From JAGNZR01 sp051656905 (GTDB lineage: Bacteria > Fusobacteriota > Fusobacteriia > Fusobacteriales > Fusobacteriaceae): a DNA stretch of 59,854 bases. The notes beneath the pieces were generated by a model that was not told the DNA's origin, did not search any database, and worked only from the letters and a program-made list of their open reading frames with translations. Positions 16,316-25,127 of the stretch are shown in pieces (the stretch's first letter is position 1; every line of letters begins with the position of its first letter). The stretch is taken from contig JBOFJQ010000042.1 of NCBI GenBank assembly GCA_051656905.1, forward strand, positions 1-59,854, read 5' to 3'. The translations under genes and the position numbers were made by a program.

Positions 16316-16357
16316 TCGCACATTATGCGATATAAAATTCTAATATTTATTTGTTAA
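16316..16357 (-). promoter_or_regulatory. Probable promoter and inverted-repeat operator of the selenoprotein operon
   Basis: Minus-strand TTAACA (16357-16352), 17-bp spacer, TATATC (16334-16329). The inverted repeat TCGCA-CATTA-TGCGA (16316-16330) overlaps the -10 edge and the expected start site, a good place for a metal-responsive repressor; none is encoded nearby. Confidence 0.45.
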
Positions 16358-16375
16358 GATATGCAGCACTTTGCA

Positions 16376-16503
16376 AATTTTTGAAGTTAAATGAATGGGT
16401 AAATATTTTAAGAGTTGCCTAAAAAGAGAATAGAGCAAAATAAGGAGACATGGAAAACCTTTCATTTAACAAATTTTTTTCTCTTAAACTAAGAGTTTTT
16501 TTA
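16376..16503 (+). ncRNA. Candidate structured RNA with its own terminator
   Basis: On the plus strand GTTAAATGAA (16385-16394) pairs perfectly with TTCATTTAAC (16461-16470), extended inward by GGT/ACC and outward by AAATTT/AAATTT. It encloses about 65 nt that contain smaller stems (TTGC/GCAA). A hairpin CTCTTA-AAC-TAAGAG (16481-16495) with eight T follows, a Rho-independent terminator. No coding sequence fits. It could be a small RNA or a leader; its promoter is not clear. No known family is recognised. Confidence 0.4.
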
Positions 16504-16743
16504 AATCAGTTTGATCACTTCAAGATATCCCCTCCATATTTTAATACATTTCTATTGCACATTTATTATATAGTACTATTTTTATATCTTCAAGTTAAAA
16601 TAAAATTTATGATAAAAAAAAAATAATTTAAATAAAAAGTTTAACCTCATTGCAAATATAGTTTTTTAAATAATAATGTAGTATACTGTATGAAATTATG
16701 AAATCATAGAGGTTATTTAAAACGGTTAACAGGGGTGGAGGAA
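16504..16743 (+). other. AT-rich leader region before the C-S lyase gene
   Basis: No gene seen. A -10-like TATACT at 16682-16687 is the only promoter element noted, without a well-spaced -35. Confidence 0.4.
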
Positions 16744-17910
16744 ATGAAGTATAATTTTGATGAAATAGTTAACAGAGCAGGAACTTATGCAAGAAAATGG
16801 GAGTGTGATGAACAGAGAAAATATCCTGATTATCTCCCTTTTACAACGGCAGATATGGATATAAAATGTCCCCCAGAAATTATTAATGCTATGAAAAGGC
16901 TTTCAGAAAATGGAATATATGGATATACATATAAATCAGAAGAGGTTTATAAAGCTATAATTTCATGGAATAAAAGAAGAAATAATTCAGGAGTAAGTAA
17001 AGAGGATATAGTTTTTATGAATGGAGTTGTTCCAGCGTTATATTATACTATTCAAATATTTTCAGAAGTTGGAGATAAAATTATAGTTCAAAATCCAGTT
17101 TACCCTCCTATTATTCAGGGCATAAATAAAAATAAGAGAGTTCTTCTTGAAAATACATTGAAACTAGTAAATGGTAGTTATGAAATAGATTTCCAAGAGT
17201 TTGAAAGTTTTGCTAAAGATTCTAAAACAAAGATATTTGTCCTTTGTAACCCACATAATCCAAGTGGAAAAGTTTTTACAGAGGAAGAGTTGGCCAAGTT
17301 AGGGAAAATTTGTGTAGAAAATAATGTTTTAATTTTAGCAGATGAAATTCATTCAGATGTAGTATTTCATCCTTATAAACATGTAGTAATGGCTGATATT
17401 TCAGAAGAAATAAAGAATAATATTATAACTTGTCGTTCAGTAAGTAAGACTTTTAATTTAGCGGGATTATATAGTGCTTATGCAATTATTAAAAATAAAG
17501 CTATCAGAGATAAAATTACTAATTTTATGGAAAATATAGCAGCAGGAGAACATAGTTCATTTAGTATTGAAGGGCTAAAAGTTGCATATGATGAGTGTGA
17601 AGAGTGGGTAGATGAATTATTAGTTTATTTAAAGGGAAATTTAGATTTTATTGAAAAGTATCTAGAGGAAAACTTACCTAAAATAAAAATGATAAAACCG
17701 CAAGGGACATACATGGTATTTTTAGATTTTAATGAATATAAAGATATAGATTATAAAAAAGTTTTATTAGATGAAGCTCATGTAGGATTAAAAGGTGGAG
17801 AGGAGTACGGTTCTGGTGGAGAAAATTTTATGAGATTCTGCTTTGCTTCTCCTAGAGCATTAATAGAAGAAGGATTAGTAAGAATAAAAAATGCTTTTGA
17901 AAAATACTAA
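16744..17910 (+). CDS. patB: PatB/MalY-family PLP-dependent C-S lyase (cystathionine beta-lyase type)
   Basis: 388 residues. The start NFDEIVNRAGTYARKWE and YLPFTTADMDIKCPPEI is typical of MalY/PatB enzymes, which split carbon-sulfur bonds of cystathionine or cysteine conjugates to thiol, pyruvate and ammonia. NPHNPSGKVFTEEEL, DEIHSDVV and the PLP lysine in SVSKTFNLAGL are present. A GTG at 16735 is in frame but overlaps the strong AGGGGTGGAGG ribosome site, so ATG 16744 is chosen. It diverges from the selenoprotein operon across 473 bp. A link to that system, for example thiol or selenol supply, is only a thought from position. Confidence 0.87.
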   Translation: MKYNFDEIVNRAGTYARKWECDEQRKYPDYLPFTTADMDIKCPPEIINAMKRLSENGIYGYTYKSEEVYKAIISWNKRRNNSGVSKEDIVFMNGVVPALYYTIQIFSEVGDKIIVQNPVYPPIIQGINKNKRVLLENTLKLVNGSYEIDFQEFESFAKDSKTKIFVLCNPHNPSGKVFTEEELAKLGKICVENNVLILADEIHSDVVFHPYKHVVMADISEEIKNNIITCRSVSKTFNLAGLYSAYAIIKNKAIRDKITNFMENIAAGEHSSFSIEGLKVAYDECEEWVDELLVYLKGNLDFIEKYLEENLPKIKMIKPQGTYMVFLDFNEYKDIDYKKVLLDEAHVGLKGGEEYGSGGENFMRFCFASPRALIEEGLVRIKNAFEKY

Positions 17911-17981
17911 ATAAATATAAAAACGAATGTAAAAATAAAAAAGTAACAAAATAAAATTATTTTGTTAAATAAGGGGGAGAA

Positions 17982-18593
17982 GTGTCTTTATTAGAAGGAT
18001 TTAAATTTGGAATGTTGCTGCAAATTGCAGTAGGACCAGTTTGTATGTATATTTTTTCTTTAGGAACTAGTGGGAATTTTTTTAAAGCTCATTCAGGAGT
18101 ATGGGGAGTTGTTTTAGCAGATGGAATTTATATAGTTTTGGCTATTATGGGACTATCTTCTTTCATTAAATCAGCAGAGGTACAAAAGAAGTTTAATATT
18201 CTTGGATCTTTAATTATTGTGTATTTCGGATTAGAATTAGTTTTAGGATATTTTGGTTTTTCTATAGTTCCTAAGATAAATATTTTTGGGGATATAAAAT
18301 CAGATTTACCATTTTTAAAAGCGTTTATTCTTACAGCAGCAAATCCTATGAGTATTTTATTTTGGATGGGAATTTTTTCTACCAAGATAAGTGATAAAGC
18401 AAGTAGTAAAAAAGAGACGTTTTATTTTGCTTTAGGTGCTTTAATGGCAACTCTAATCTTCTTAAATTTTGTAGCATTCTTAGGAAGTTTAACAAACGAT
18501 TTCTTACCTAAAAATACTTTAAATATACTGAATTTAATTGTAGGAATAATACTTATATATTTTGGAATTAAAAAATTAAGAGCCAAAAACTAA
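17982..18593 (+). CDS. LysE/RhtB-family amino-acid exporter
   Basis: 203 residues with six hydrophobic helices, the standard LysE size. The N-terminus contains the family motif FKFGMLLQIAVGPVCMYIF, corresponding to G...PGP in relatives, and the middle contains ILTAANPMSILFWMGIF. It exports amino acids or related small molecules. Translation begins at GTG 17982, seven nt after GGGGGAG. It follows the C-S lyase by 71 bp and may be cotranscribed; sulfur amino-acid overflow is one possible role (inference). Confidence 0.85.
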   Translation: MSLLEGFKFGMLLQIAVGPVCMYIFSLGTSGNFFKAHSGVWGVVLADGIYIVLAIMGLSSFIKSAEVQKKFNILGSLIIVYFGLELVLGYFGFSIVPKINIFGDIKSDLPFLKAFILTAANPMSILFWMGIFSTKISDKASSKKETFYFALGALMATLIFLNFVAFLGSLTNDFLPKNTLNILNLIVGIILIYFGIKKLRAKN

Positions 18594-18660
18594 GAGCTAG
18601 AAATTATAAAATTATTTGAGATTAATAAATAAAACTCAATAAAAAAAGATTAATAAAGTA

Positions 18661-18713
18661 AAGAGAGGTTTCTTAAAGAATTAGAACATAATTCTTTTAA
18701 AAACCTCTCTTTT
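18661..18713. terminator. Bidirectional terminator between the LysE gene and asnA
   Basis: Long stem: AGAGAGGTTT with AAACCTCTCT on the outside and AAAGAAT with ATTCTTT inside, ending in T-runs on both strands. Confidence 0.85.
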
Positions 18714-18742
18714 TATTATTGCTATTAATTAGTCAAATATTA

Positions 18743-19723
18743 TTAAAGTAAGTTGATATTTTTGTTTTTACAATCTTCAAGAGTTTTTTCATCCCAAACA
18801 GAAGCTTGAACTTCTCCAATATGCATTTTATCTAAGAAAAATAAGCATATTCTTGATTGCCCAATTCCTCCACCTATTGTGTATGGTAATCTTCCTTCTA
18901 AAAGATTTTTGTGATACTCAAGTTCTTTTCTATCTTCAAGTCCCGAAATAGAAAGTTGCTCTTGTAAAGATTTTTCAGATACTCTAATTCCCATTGATGA
19001 AAGTTCTAATCCTATTTGTAAAGGCTCATACCAGAATAAAATGTCACCGTTTAAGTTCCAGTCATCATAGTCTGGAGCTCTACCATCGTGCTTTTCTCCC
19101 GAAGCTAACTTATGACCTATTTGCATTAAGAATACAGCCTTGTGCTCTTTTGCAATAGCATGCTCTCTCTCTTTTGAAGTAAGTGTAGGGTATTTATCCT
19201 CTAACTCTTGTGATGTTATAAAAAAGATGTCTTCAGGTAATTTCTTACTTAAAGTAGGATATAACTCAGTAATATAATCTTCACTTAATTTAAAAGATTT
19301 AAAAATTCTTCTAACTATATCTTTTAATTTGTCTAAGCTTCTTTGCTCTTTTGTTATAACTTTTTCCCAATCCCACTGATCAACATAAAATGAATGAATT
19401 GGAGATAAATCTTCATCTCTTCTAATTGCATTCATATCTGTATAAATTCCACTTCCAACGTTAAATCCATATTTATTTAAAGCCATTCTCTTCCATTTTG
19501 CAAGAGAGTGAACGATTTCAACTGTATCTCCGTGTTTTACATCAAAAGTAACTGCTCTTTCAACCCCGTTTAAATTATCATTAAGACCTGTTTCCGGTTT
19601 CACGAATAATGGTGCAGTAACTCTTATTAAGTTAAGCTCATTTGCTAATGACTCCTCAAAATGATTTTTTAGTTGTTTAATTGCAATCTCAGTTTCAATG
19701 ATGCCAAGTTTTGATTTGTACAT
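18743..19723 (-). CDS. asnA: Aspartate-ammonia ligase
   Basis: 326 residues, the normal size of AsnA, which makes asparagine from aspartate, ammonia and ATP. The fold is related to class II tRNA synthetases. ETEIAIKQLKNHFEESLANEL and VTAPLFV start the protein, VERAVTFDVK and IVHSLAKWKRMAL follow, and the C-terminal GGGIGQSRICLFFLDK motif closes the active site. It stands alone on the minus strand with AGGAGG before the ATG. No binding-site evidence for regulation was seen. Confidence 0.95.
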   Translation of the reverse strand: MYKSKLGIIETEIAIKQLKNHFEESLANELNLIRVTAPLFVKPETGLNDNLNGVERAVTFDVKHGDTVEIVHSLAKWKRMALNKYGFNVGSGIYTDMNAIRRDEDLSPIHSFYVDQWDWEKVITKEQRSLDKLKDIVRRIFKSFKLSEDYITELYPTLSKKLPEDIFFITSQELEDKYPTLTSKEREHAIAKEHKAVFLMQIGHKLASGEKHDGRAPDYDDWNLNGDILFWYEPLQIGLELSSMGIRVSEKSLQEQLSISGLEDRKELEYHKNLLEGRLPYTIGGGIGQSRICLFFLDKMHIGEVQASVWDEKTLEDCKNKNINLL

Positions 19724-19973
19724 AAATATTTCCTCCTAGTCCTATGATAGATTTAAACCTTTTGGGTTTTTGATATTATAGCATAGAATTTGAAAAAAAA
19801 TATTATTTTTTTAAAAAATGAAAAAAAATAAACATTTTCAAGTTAAAGATGCTCTATAAGTGAAAAAATTGATAAAATCAAGACATTGGCAGTTACTATA
19901 ATAAAAAAAATTGAATATTAATTTTTTTTATTTAAATAGTAAAAAATTATAGAAAAATTCCTATGTAAATATT

Positions 19974-20747
19974 TTATTTAAATTTATTTTCCAAATCTTG
20001 GATATCAACAACATTCTCTTTTTCTAAAAGAGTTGTTTTCATTTTTTTTATAAAGGTTCCCATCTCATCAGCACTTCCAACTATTCTATTAAAAATACCA
20101 AGATATTCAACTAAAATGGGATTATCACTATCATAAGGGTATCTAATAACGTGATCTATTTCACTCCAAGCCTCTTCAAAAACAGTTCTAACCTGAATTT
20201 CAATAAAAACTTTTTGTTCTCTAGTAACAGGAATTGATATTAAGTAGTGAATAGAACGATATCCATGATCTCTTACAACAACTTCACATCCTAAATCATT
20301 AACGTTCTCTTGTAGGGTTTCAATATTATAATCCCCTCTTCTAATGTTAATTTGAGGAGTTTCCATAAGTTCCCATAGTTTAATAATTTCTTGGTGAATA
20401 TTACGCCAATCATCTTTAAAAAGATGTAAGACTCTAATACCAATTAAATCAGTTATTATATCTCTATAATTATTAACAGATATATTAAGTTGAGAGTATT
20501 TTGCACCTTTTCTTATAATTTTTTCAATAAGATGTTTTGGTTTTTTTACTCTTCTTCTAACAGAGTGAACTTTTTCTAAATCAATAAGTTTAGAAAAAAC
20601 ATGTTCTGCTTCTTTTTCTAAAAAAGGAACTAACTTCTTATAATTAAAGTATATTTTATTAAGTTCTTCCCATTTTAAACCTGTAGATTCAAAATGTTCA
20701 TCTGTAATATTAAATTCCTTAAAAAATTCATTTTTATTAAGAGTCAT
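19974..20747 (-). CDS. Small alarmone synthetase (RelA/SpoT synthetase domain only)
   Basis: 257 residues, containing only the nucleotidyl-transferase-like synthetase domain without an HD hydrolase or TGS/ACT domains. The recognised motifs are SVRRRVKKPKHLIEKI (ATP-binding basic patch), YRDIITDLIGIRVL, HGYRSIHYLI and FIEIQVRTVFEEAWSEIDH, with the essential Glu of EIQVRT. It is expected to make ppGpp or pppGpp in response to stress. It is slightly longer than the Firmicutes RelP/RelQ enzymes (about 210), with a coiled N-terminal extension. It is a single gene with no clear operon partners; the exact subgroup is uncertain. Confidence 0.88.
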   Translation of the reverse strand: MTLNKNEFFKEFNITDEHFESTGLKWEELNKIYFNYKKLVPFLEKEAEHVFSKLIDLEKVHSVRRRVKKPKHLIEKIIRKGAKYSQLNISVNNYRDIITDLIGIRVLHLFKDDWRNIHQEIIKLWELMETPQINIRRGDYNIETLQENVNDLGCEVVVRDHGYRSIHYLISIPVTREQKVFIEIQVRTVFEEAWSEIDHVIRYPYDSDNPILVEYLGIFNRIVGSADEMGTFIKKMKTTLLEKENVVDIQDLENKFK

Positions 20748-21067
20748 GAATTATACACCTCTGAATATTATTTTATATATTGTATATATTTTAAAGTATA
20801 CCATTCACAGAAAAATATTCAAGTATATTAGGAAAAAGTATGGAAATAAAATAAAAATGGAAAAAAATTTTAAAAAGTGTATAATATAAAAATATATATA
20901 TCATTTATGAGATATGCTACTTGTCATATAATTAATATATCAAACTCAAAATTTGATGTATTCAAGTTGACAATAGTACTGTTAATTGTTATTATCTACA
21001 AATAAGAGTTGATGTGTTCTATAAAGATACTCTTTAATAAAAATTAAGGTGATTTTAGGAGGGGAAA
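20748..21067 (+). promoter_or_regulatory. gltS upstream region with promoter and inverted repeat
   Basis: A strong promoter lies at TTGACA (20967-20972), 17-bp spacer, extended -10 TGT-TATTAT (20987-20995). An inverted repeat ATCAAA/TTTGAT (20939-20957) sits just upstream of the -35 and may be an activator or repressor site. The leader of about 65 nt holds AAGAGT/ACTCTT arms. No gene is seen in this gap. Confidence 0.6.
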
Positions 21068-22255
21068 ATGCAACCGATAGTTTTAAATATGGCACAAACA
21101 CTTGCGCTTGCAATAGTTTTATTAGTGGTGGGAAGAAAAATAAAAGATAAGGTAAACTTTTTTCAAAAATATTTTATACCGGCTCCGGTTATTGGAGGTG
21201 TAATATTTTCAATATTAACTTTAATTGCTCATAATATGCAACTTTTTGAATTTAAATTTGATACATCTTTAAAGGATTTACTAATGCTAGCATTCTTTAC
21301 AACAGTAGGATTCTCAGCTAGTTTAAAAACTTTAAGACAAGGTGGATTACAGGTTTTAACTTTCTTAGTGGCAGCAGTAATCTTAGTTATTATACAGAAC
21401 TCTGTAGGAGTAGCACTTGCTAAGTTATTTGGATTAAATCCATTAATAGGATTAGCAGCAGGTTCAATTCCATTAACAGGTGGACATGGAACAGCAGGAG
21501 CATTTGGACCAGTTTTAGAAGCAGCAGGAGCAACAGGAGCATTCTCAGTAGCAATTGCAGCAGCAACATTTGGACTTGTAGCAGGTTGTGCTATTGGTGG
21601 ACCAGTTGCTAAAAAACTAATGGCAAAATATAATTTAAAATGTGAAGTAGAAAGAACAGAAACTGGTGAAATTCTTGAGGGAGAAGTAGCACAGATTACT
21701 GAAAATTCAATGTTTGAAGTAATAATATTAGTTTCAATTTCAATGGGACTTGGAACTTTATTAGGAATGGCATTAAAAGGGACTAAAGTAGTTCTTCCAG
21801 TATATATAGGAGCTATGTTAATAGCAGCAATTATTAGAAATATTCTAGACTTCCAGAAGAAAGAGATTCCTCAGGCTGAATTATCAATAGTTGGAAATAT
21901 TTCACTTTCTATATTCTTATCAATGGCATTAATGACACTTGCTCTATGGGATTTAGCAGCTTTAGCAGGACCATTATTAATAATGTTATTAGTGCAAACA
22001 GCAGTAATGGCAGTATATGCTTACTACGTAACTTTCACAATAATGGGAAGAGATTACGATGCAGTAGCAATGTCAGCAGGACACTGTGGATTTGGACTTG
22101 GAGCAACACCAAATGCAATGGCAAATATAGAAGCTTTTACAGCTAAAAATGGACCATCAGTAAAAGCATTCTTCATCTTACCAATTGTTGGATCAATGTT
22201 TATAGACTTTATAAATGCAGGAATAATTACATTCTTTATGAATATGTTTAAATAA
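21068..22255 (+). CDS. gltS: Sodium/glutamate symporter
   Basis: 395 residues with about ten membrane helices, as in GltS. The two inverted halves carry the family re-entrant loops: IPLTGGHGTAGAFGPVLE in the first half and AGHCGFGLGATPNAMANIEA in the second. It takes up glutamate with Na+. The start is clear: AGGAGGGG and then ATG. Glutamate fermentation is common in fusobacteria, so this is likely a catabolic uptake gene (inference). A strong terminator at 22318-22371 closes the unit. Confidence 0.93.
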   Translation: MQPIVLNMAQTLALAIVLLVVGRKIKDKVNFFQKYFIPAPVIGGVIFSILTLIAHNMQLFEFKFDTSLKDLLMLAFFTTVGFSASLKTLRQGGLQVLTFLVAAVILVIIQNSVGVALAKLFGLNPLIGLAAGSIPLTGGHGTAGAFGPVLEAAGATGAFSVAIAAATFGLVAGCAIGGPVAKKLMAKYNLKCEVERTETGEILEGEVAQITENSMFEVIILVSISMGLGTLLGMALKGTKVVLPVYIGAMLIAAIIRNILDFQKKEIPQAELSIVGNISLSIFLSMALMTLALWDLAALAGPLLIMLLVQTAVMAVYAYYVTFTIMGRDYDAVAMSAGHCGFGLGATPNAMANIEAFTAKNGPSVKAFFILPIVGSMFIDFINAGIITFFMNMFK

Positions 22256-22317
22256 AAAAATTTAGCATAAATAAATGAAGCAACAACGCACTTGCACTTA
22301 ATAATAAATAATACCTA

Positions 22318-22371
22318 AAAAGAGGAGATGTGAGATAAATTATAAAATTATCTTACAACTCCTCTTTTTTT
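22318..22371 (+). terminator. Terminator after gltS
   Basis: AAAGAGGAG pairs with CTCCTCTTT, with inner AGATAA/TTATCT, followed by a long T-run. Confidence 0.85.
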
Positions 22372-22508
22372 TATTACTAAAAATATGAAGACGTATATAT
22401 ATAACTAGTCTGTTTTTATAATAGACATCAATGTTATGAAATGATATACTTTTCAAATATAAAAGATATTTATATAAGACACTTAGGTGGCAAAGGAGAG
22501 TATTGGTT

Positions 22509-23633
22509 ATGGCAGAGGTAATATTAAAAGGAGTGGAAAAGCAATATCCTAATGGATTTAAGGCAGTGCATGGTATAGATCTTCATATAAACGATGGAGA
22601 GTTTATGGTTTTTGTAGGACCCTCAGGATGTGCCAAGTCTACAACATTAAGAATGATAGCAGGATTAGAAGATATAACAGGTGGAGAGATAATTATAGGG
22701 GATAGAATAGTTAACGAATTACCTCCTAAAGATAGAGGGATAGCGATGGTTTTTCAGAACTATGCATTATATCCACATATGACAGTATATGAAAATATGG
22801 CTTTTGGATTAAAAATGGCAAAAGTACCAAAAGATGAGATAGATATAAGAGTAAGAGCAGCAGCAGACAAATTAGAAATATCGGATTTATTAGATAGAAA
22901 GCCAAAAGAGATGTCGGGAGGACAAAGGCAAAGGGTTGCAGTTGGAAGAGCCATAGTAAGAAAGCCAGAAGTGTTTTTATTTGATGAGCCTTTATCTAAT
23001 TTAGATGCAAAGCTTAGAGTTTCTATGAGAGTAAGAATAACTCAACTACATAAAGAATTACAGCGAGAGGGACAAACAGCTACAATGATTTATGTAACTC
23101 ACGATCAGGTTGAAGCTATGACTATGGGAGATAGAATTTGTGTTTTAAATTACGGGAAAATAATGCAGGTAGACACACCTTTAAAATTATATAATTCTCC
23201 GAAAAATAAGTTTGTAGCAGGATTTATAGGTTCTCCAGCTATGAATATAGTGGAATCTGAACTTATAAAATTAGAAGATAAAATTGCTGTAAAATTAGAT
23301 AGTGAAAATTTTATAACTTTACCTGAGTCTAAAGCGGAAAAAGTGAAAGATAAAATCGGTCAAAAGATATGGTTTGGAATTAGACCAGAAAATATAGGAA
23401 ATTTAAACTCAAATCCTAATTCAACATCAGTTGTAAATGGAAAAGTAAATATTGTAGAACAGATGGGGAATGAAGAGTATATTCACTTTGTTTTAGGGAA
23501 TACACAATATACTTCTAGAATATCAGTGGAAAAAGTTGAAAAACTAGAGTTTGGAATTATGAGTAAATTTACATTTGATATGGAAAAATCTCATATATTT
23601 GATTATGAAACAGAAAAAAATTTAACACTTTAA
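22509..23633 (+). CDS. Orphan sugar ABC transporter ATPase (MsmX/UgpC/MalK-like)
   Basis: 374 residues. The nucleotide-binding domain (1-235) shows QNYALYPHMTVYENMAFGLKM, signature MSGGQRQRVAVGRAIV, Walker B VFLFDEPLSNLDAKLR and TMIYVTHDQVEAMTMGD. The C-terminal TOBE/OB part starts at about 240 and contains GIRPENIG. Walker A reads GPSGCAKST, with Ala where the P-loop Gly is usual. No permease or binding protein is adjacent, so it probably serves several carbohydrate ABC importers, as MsmX does in Bacillus. TTG 22503 is in frame but ATG 22509 is better spaced from AAAGGAG. Confidence 0.88.
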   Translation: MAEVILKGVEKQYPNGFKAVHGIDLHINDGEFMVFVGPSGCAKSTTLRMIAGLEDITGGEIIIGDRIVNELPPKDRGIAMVFQNYALYPHMTVYENMAFGLKMAKVPKDEIDIRVRAAADKLEISDLLDRKPKEMSGGQRQRVAVGRAIVRKPEVFLFDEPLSNLDAKLRVSMRVRITQLHKELQREGQTATMIYVTHDQVEAMTMGDRICVLNYGKIMQVDTPLKLYNSPKNKFVAGFIGSPAMNIVESELIKLEDKIAVKLDSENFITLPESKAEKVKDKIGQKIWFGIRPENIGNLNSNPNSTSVVNGKVNIVEQMGNEEYIHFVLGNTQYTSRISVEKVEKLEFGIMSKFTFDMEKSHIFDYETEKNLTL

Positions 23634-23689
23634 AGTATATTTTAAATAAAAATACACTTTAAAAATATAAAAAATATAAAAAATATAGT

Positions 23690-23738
23690 TTATGAAAGAA
23701 ATTAAGAGTATTATTTAGTTAAAAATTTCTTTCATAAA
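23690..23738. terminator. Long hairpin downstream of the orphan ATPase gene
   Basis: A 15-bp perfect stem TTTATGAAAGAAATT/AATTTCTTTCATAAA around a 19-nt loop. It could stop plus-strand transcription, although the T-run is weak. Confidence 0.55.
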
Positions 23739-23790
23739 TTATTATTTTAAGATGTTTTTTGTTAAATTATAATTGTATTAGGTCCGGTGC

Positions 23791-23835
23791 AATAACAGAA
23801 ATTAACTAACAAGAAATTAGTTAATTTCTGTTATT
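23791..23835. terminator. Bidirectional terminator after ilvE
   Basis: Perfect 19-bp stem with a 7-nt loop; the arms begin AATAACAGAAATTAA and end TTAATTTCTGTTATT. It touches the ilvE stop codon. AT-rich tails lie on both sides. Confidence 0.8.
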
Positions 23836-24900
23836 TTATTTTACAAGAACACTCCAGTTATTGTCTGATTTTATTTTTCCATATTGAATTCCAGTTAAAG
23901 AGTCGTAAAGTTTTTTAGTAACTTCTCCAATCTTCGAGTTGTTTATGTTAGATACTTCTCCTTTGTAATTAAGTTCACCTATTGGAGATACAACTGCAGC
24001 AGTTCCTGTTCCCCATGCTTCTTTCAATCTACCTTCAGATGCAGCTTTCATAACATCTTTAATATCAATAAGTGATTCACTTACATTATATCCCCACTCC
24101 TTAAGAAGTTGAATACAAGAATCTCTAGTTATTCCAGGAAGGATACTTCCATTTAGGGCAGGAGTATAAATAGTGTCATCAATATTAAAGAAAACATTCA
24201 TAGTTCCAACTTCTTCTACGTAACGTTTTTCTACTGAATCAAGCCATAAAACTTGAGTATAGCCAAGTTTATATGCTTTTTCTTGTGCAATGATTGATGA
24301 AGCATAGTTTCCACCACATTTGATATCTCCTGTTCCACCTTTAGAAGCTCTACTATAGTGGTCTTCAACATAGATTTTAACTGGGTTTATTCCCTCAGGA
24401 TAATATGCACCTACAGGGGATAAAATAACTATAAATTTATAATTATTAGATGGACGTACCCCTAAAAAATTTTCTGTAGCAAAAACAAAAGGTCTTATAT
24501 ATAAAGAACTTCCCTCTACAGTTGGAATCCAAGTTTCTTGAAATTTAACAAGTTCACTAACAGCTTTTATAAAAATATCTTCAGGAACTTTTGGCATACA
24601 TAATCTTGAACAAGAACTTTGTAATCTTTTTGCATTCATATCAGGTCTAAATAATAAAACTTCATTTTTAGTGTTTTTATAAGCTTTTAAACCTTCAAAA
24701 ACTTCTTGTGCGTAGTGAAGTGAACACATAGAAGGATCTAATGAAAGGGGAACATGTGGAGTAATTTTATAATTGTGCCATCCTTTCTCCTGAGTGTAAT
24801 CCATTTCAAACATATAATCTGCAAACTGATTTCCAAAGCTTAAAGTATTAAAGTCTGGTTTTTCTTTTAAATTGTTATTTTTTATAGTTTCTATTTTCAT
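23836..24900 (-). CDS. ilvE: Branched-chain amino acid aminotransferase
   Basis: 354 residues, class IV PLP aminotransferase of the longer bacterial type. The PLP lysine lies in GDIKCGGNYASS; other landmarks are LHYAQEVFEGLKAYK, LYIRPFVFATE, RYVEEVGTMNVFFN and WGTGTAAVVSPIG. It interconverts Ile, Leu and Val with their 2-oxo acids. It is transcribed away from ilvDBNC and preceded by its own leader-peptide attenuator at 25045-25344, so expression should rise when branched-chain aminoacyl-tRNA is scarce. Confidence 0.95.
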   Translation of the reverse strand: MKIETIKNNNLKEKPDFNTLSFGNQFADYMFEMDYTQEKGWHNYKITPHVPLSLDPSMCSLHYAQEVFEGLKAYKNTKNEVLLFRPDMNAKRLQSSCSRLCMPKVPEDIFIKAVSELVKFQETWIPTVEGSSLYIRPFVFATENFLGVRPSNNYKFIVILSPVGAYYPEGINPVKIYVEDHYSRASKGGTGDIKCGGNYASSIIAQEKAYKLGYTQVLWLDSVEKRYVEEVGTMNVFFNIDDTIYTPALNGSILPGITRDSCIQLLKEWGYNVSESLIDIKDVMKAASEGRLKEAWGTGTAAVVSPIGELNYKGEVSNINNSKIGEVTKKLYDSLTGIQYGKIKSDNNWSVLVK

Positions 24901-25044
24901 ATGATATCTCCCCTTTAAAATTATTGTTATTTAGATGTTTTAATATTTAAAAATAATTAAGAATATAAAAAAATTCTACTGATAAATTAATTGTTAAAAC
25001 TAAAGCTAATTATCTTTTATCACACTCCTCCTAGAAAAAATTAT

Positions 25045-25071
25045 AAAAAAAACAGCCTACTTAGTAGACTG
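25045..25071 (-). terminator. Attenuator terminator in the ilvE leader
   Basis: Minus-strand stem CAGTCTAC-TAA-GTAGGCTG (8 bp with one G-U) followed by eight U. It lies 57 nt after the leader-peptide stop and about 145 nt before ilvE. Its 5' arm can also pair with the upstream TAGAC of the leader, a possible antiterminator. Confidence 0.8.
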
Positions 25072-25127
25072 CTTCATAATAGCCCCTTTTCAGGAGTTCT
25101 ATTGTGTTTAATATATTTCACTTAAGT

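Noticed and set aside
16735..16743. GTG 16735 as start of the C-S lyase
   Set aside because: The GTG lies within the ribosome-binding sequence that is correctly spaced for ATG 16744.
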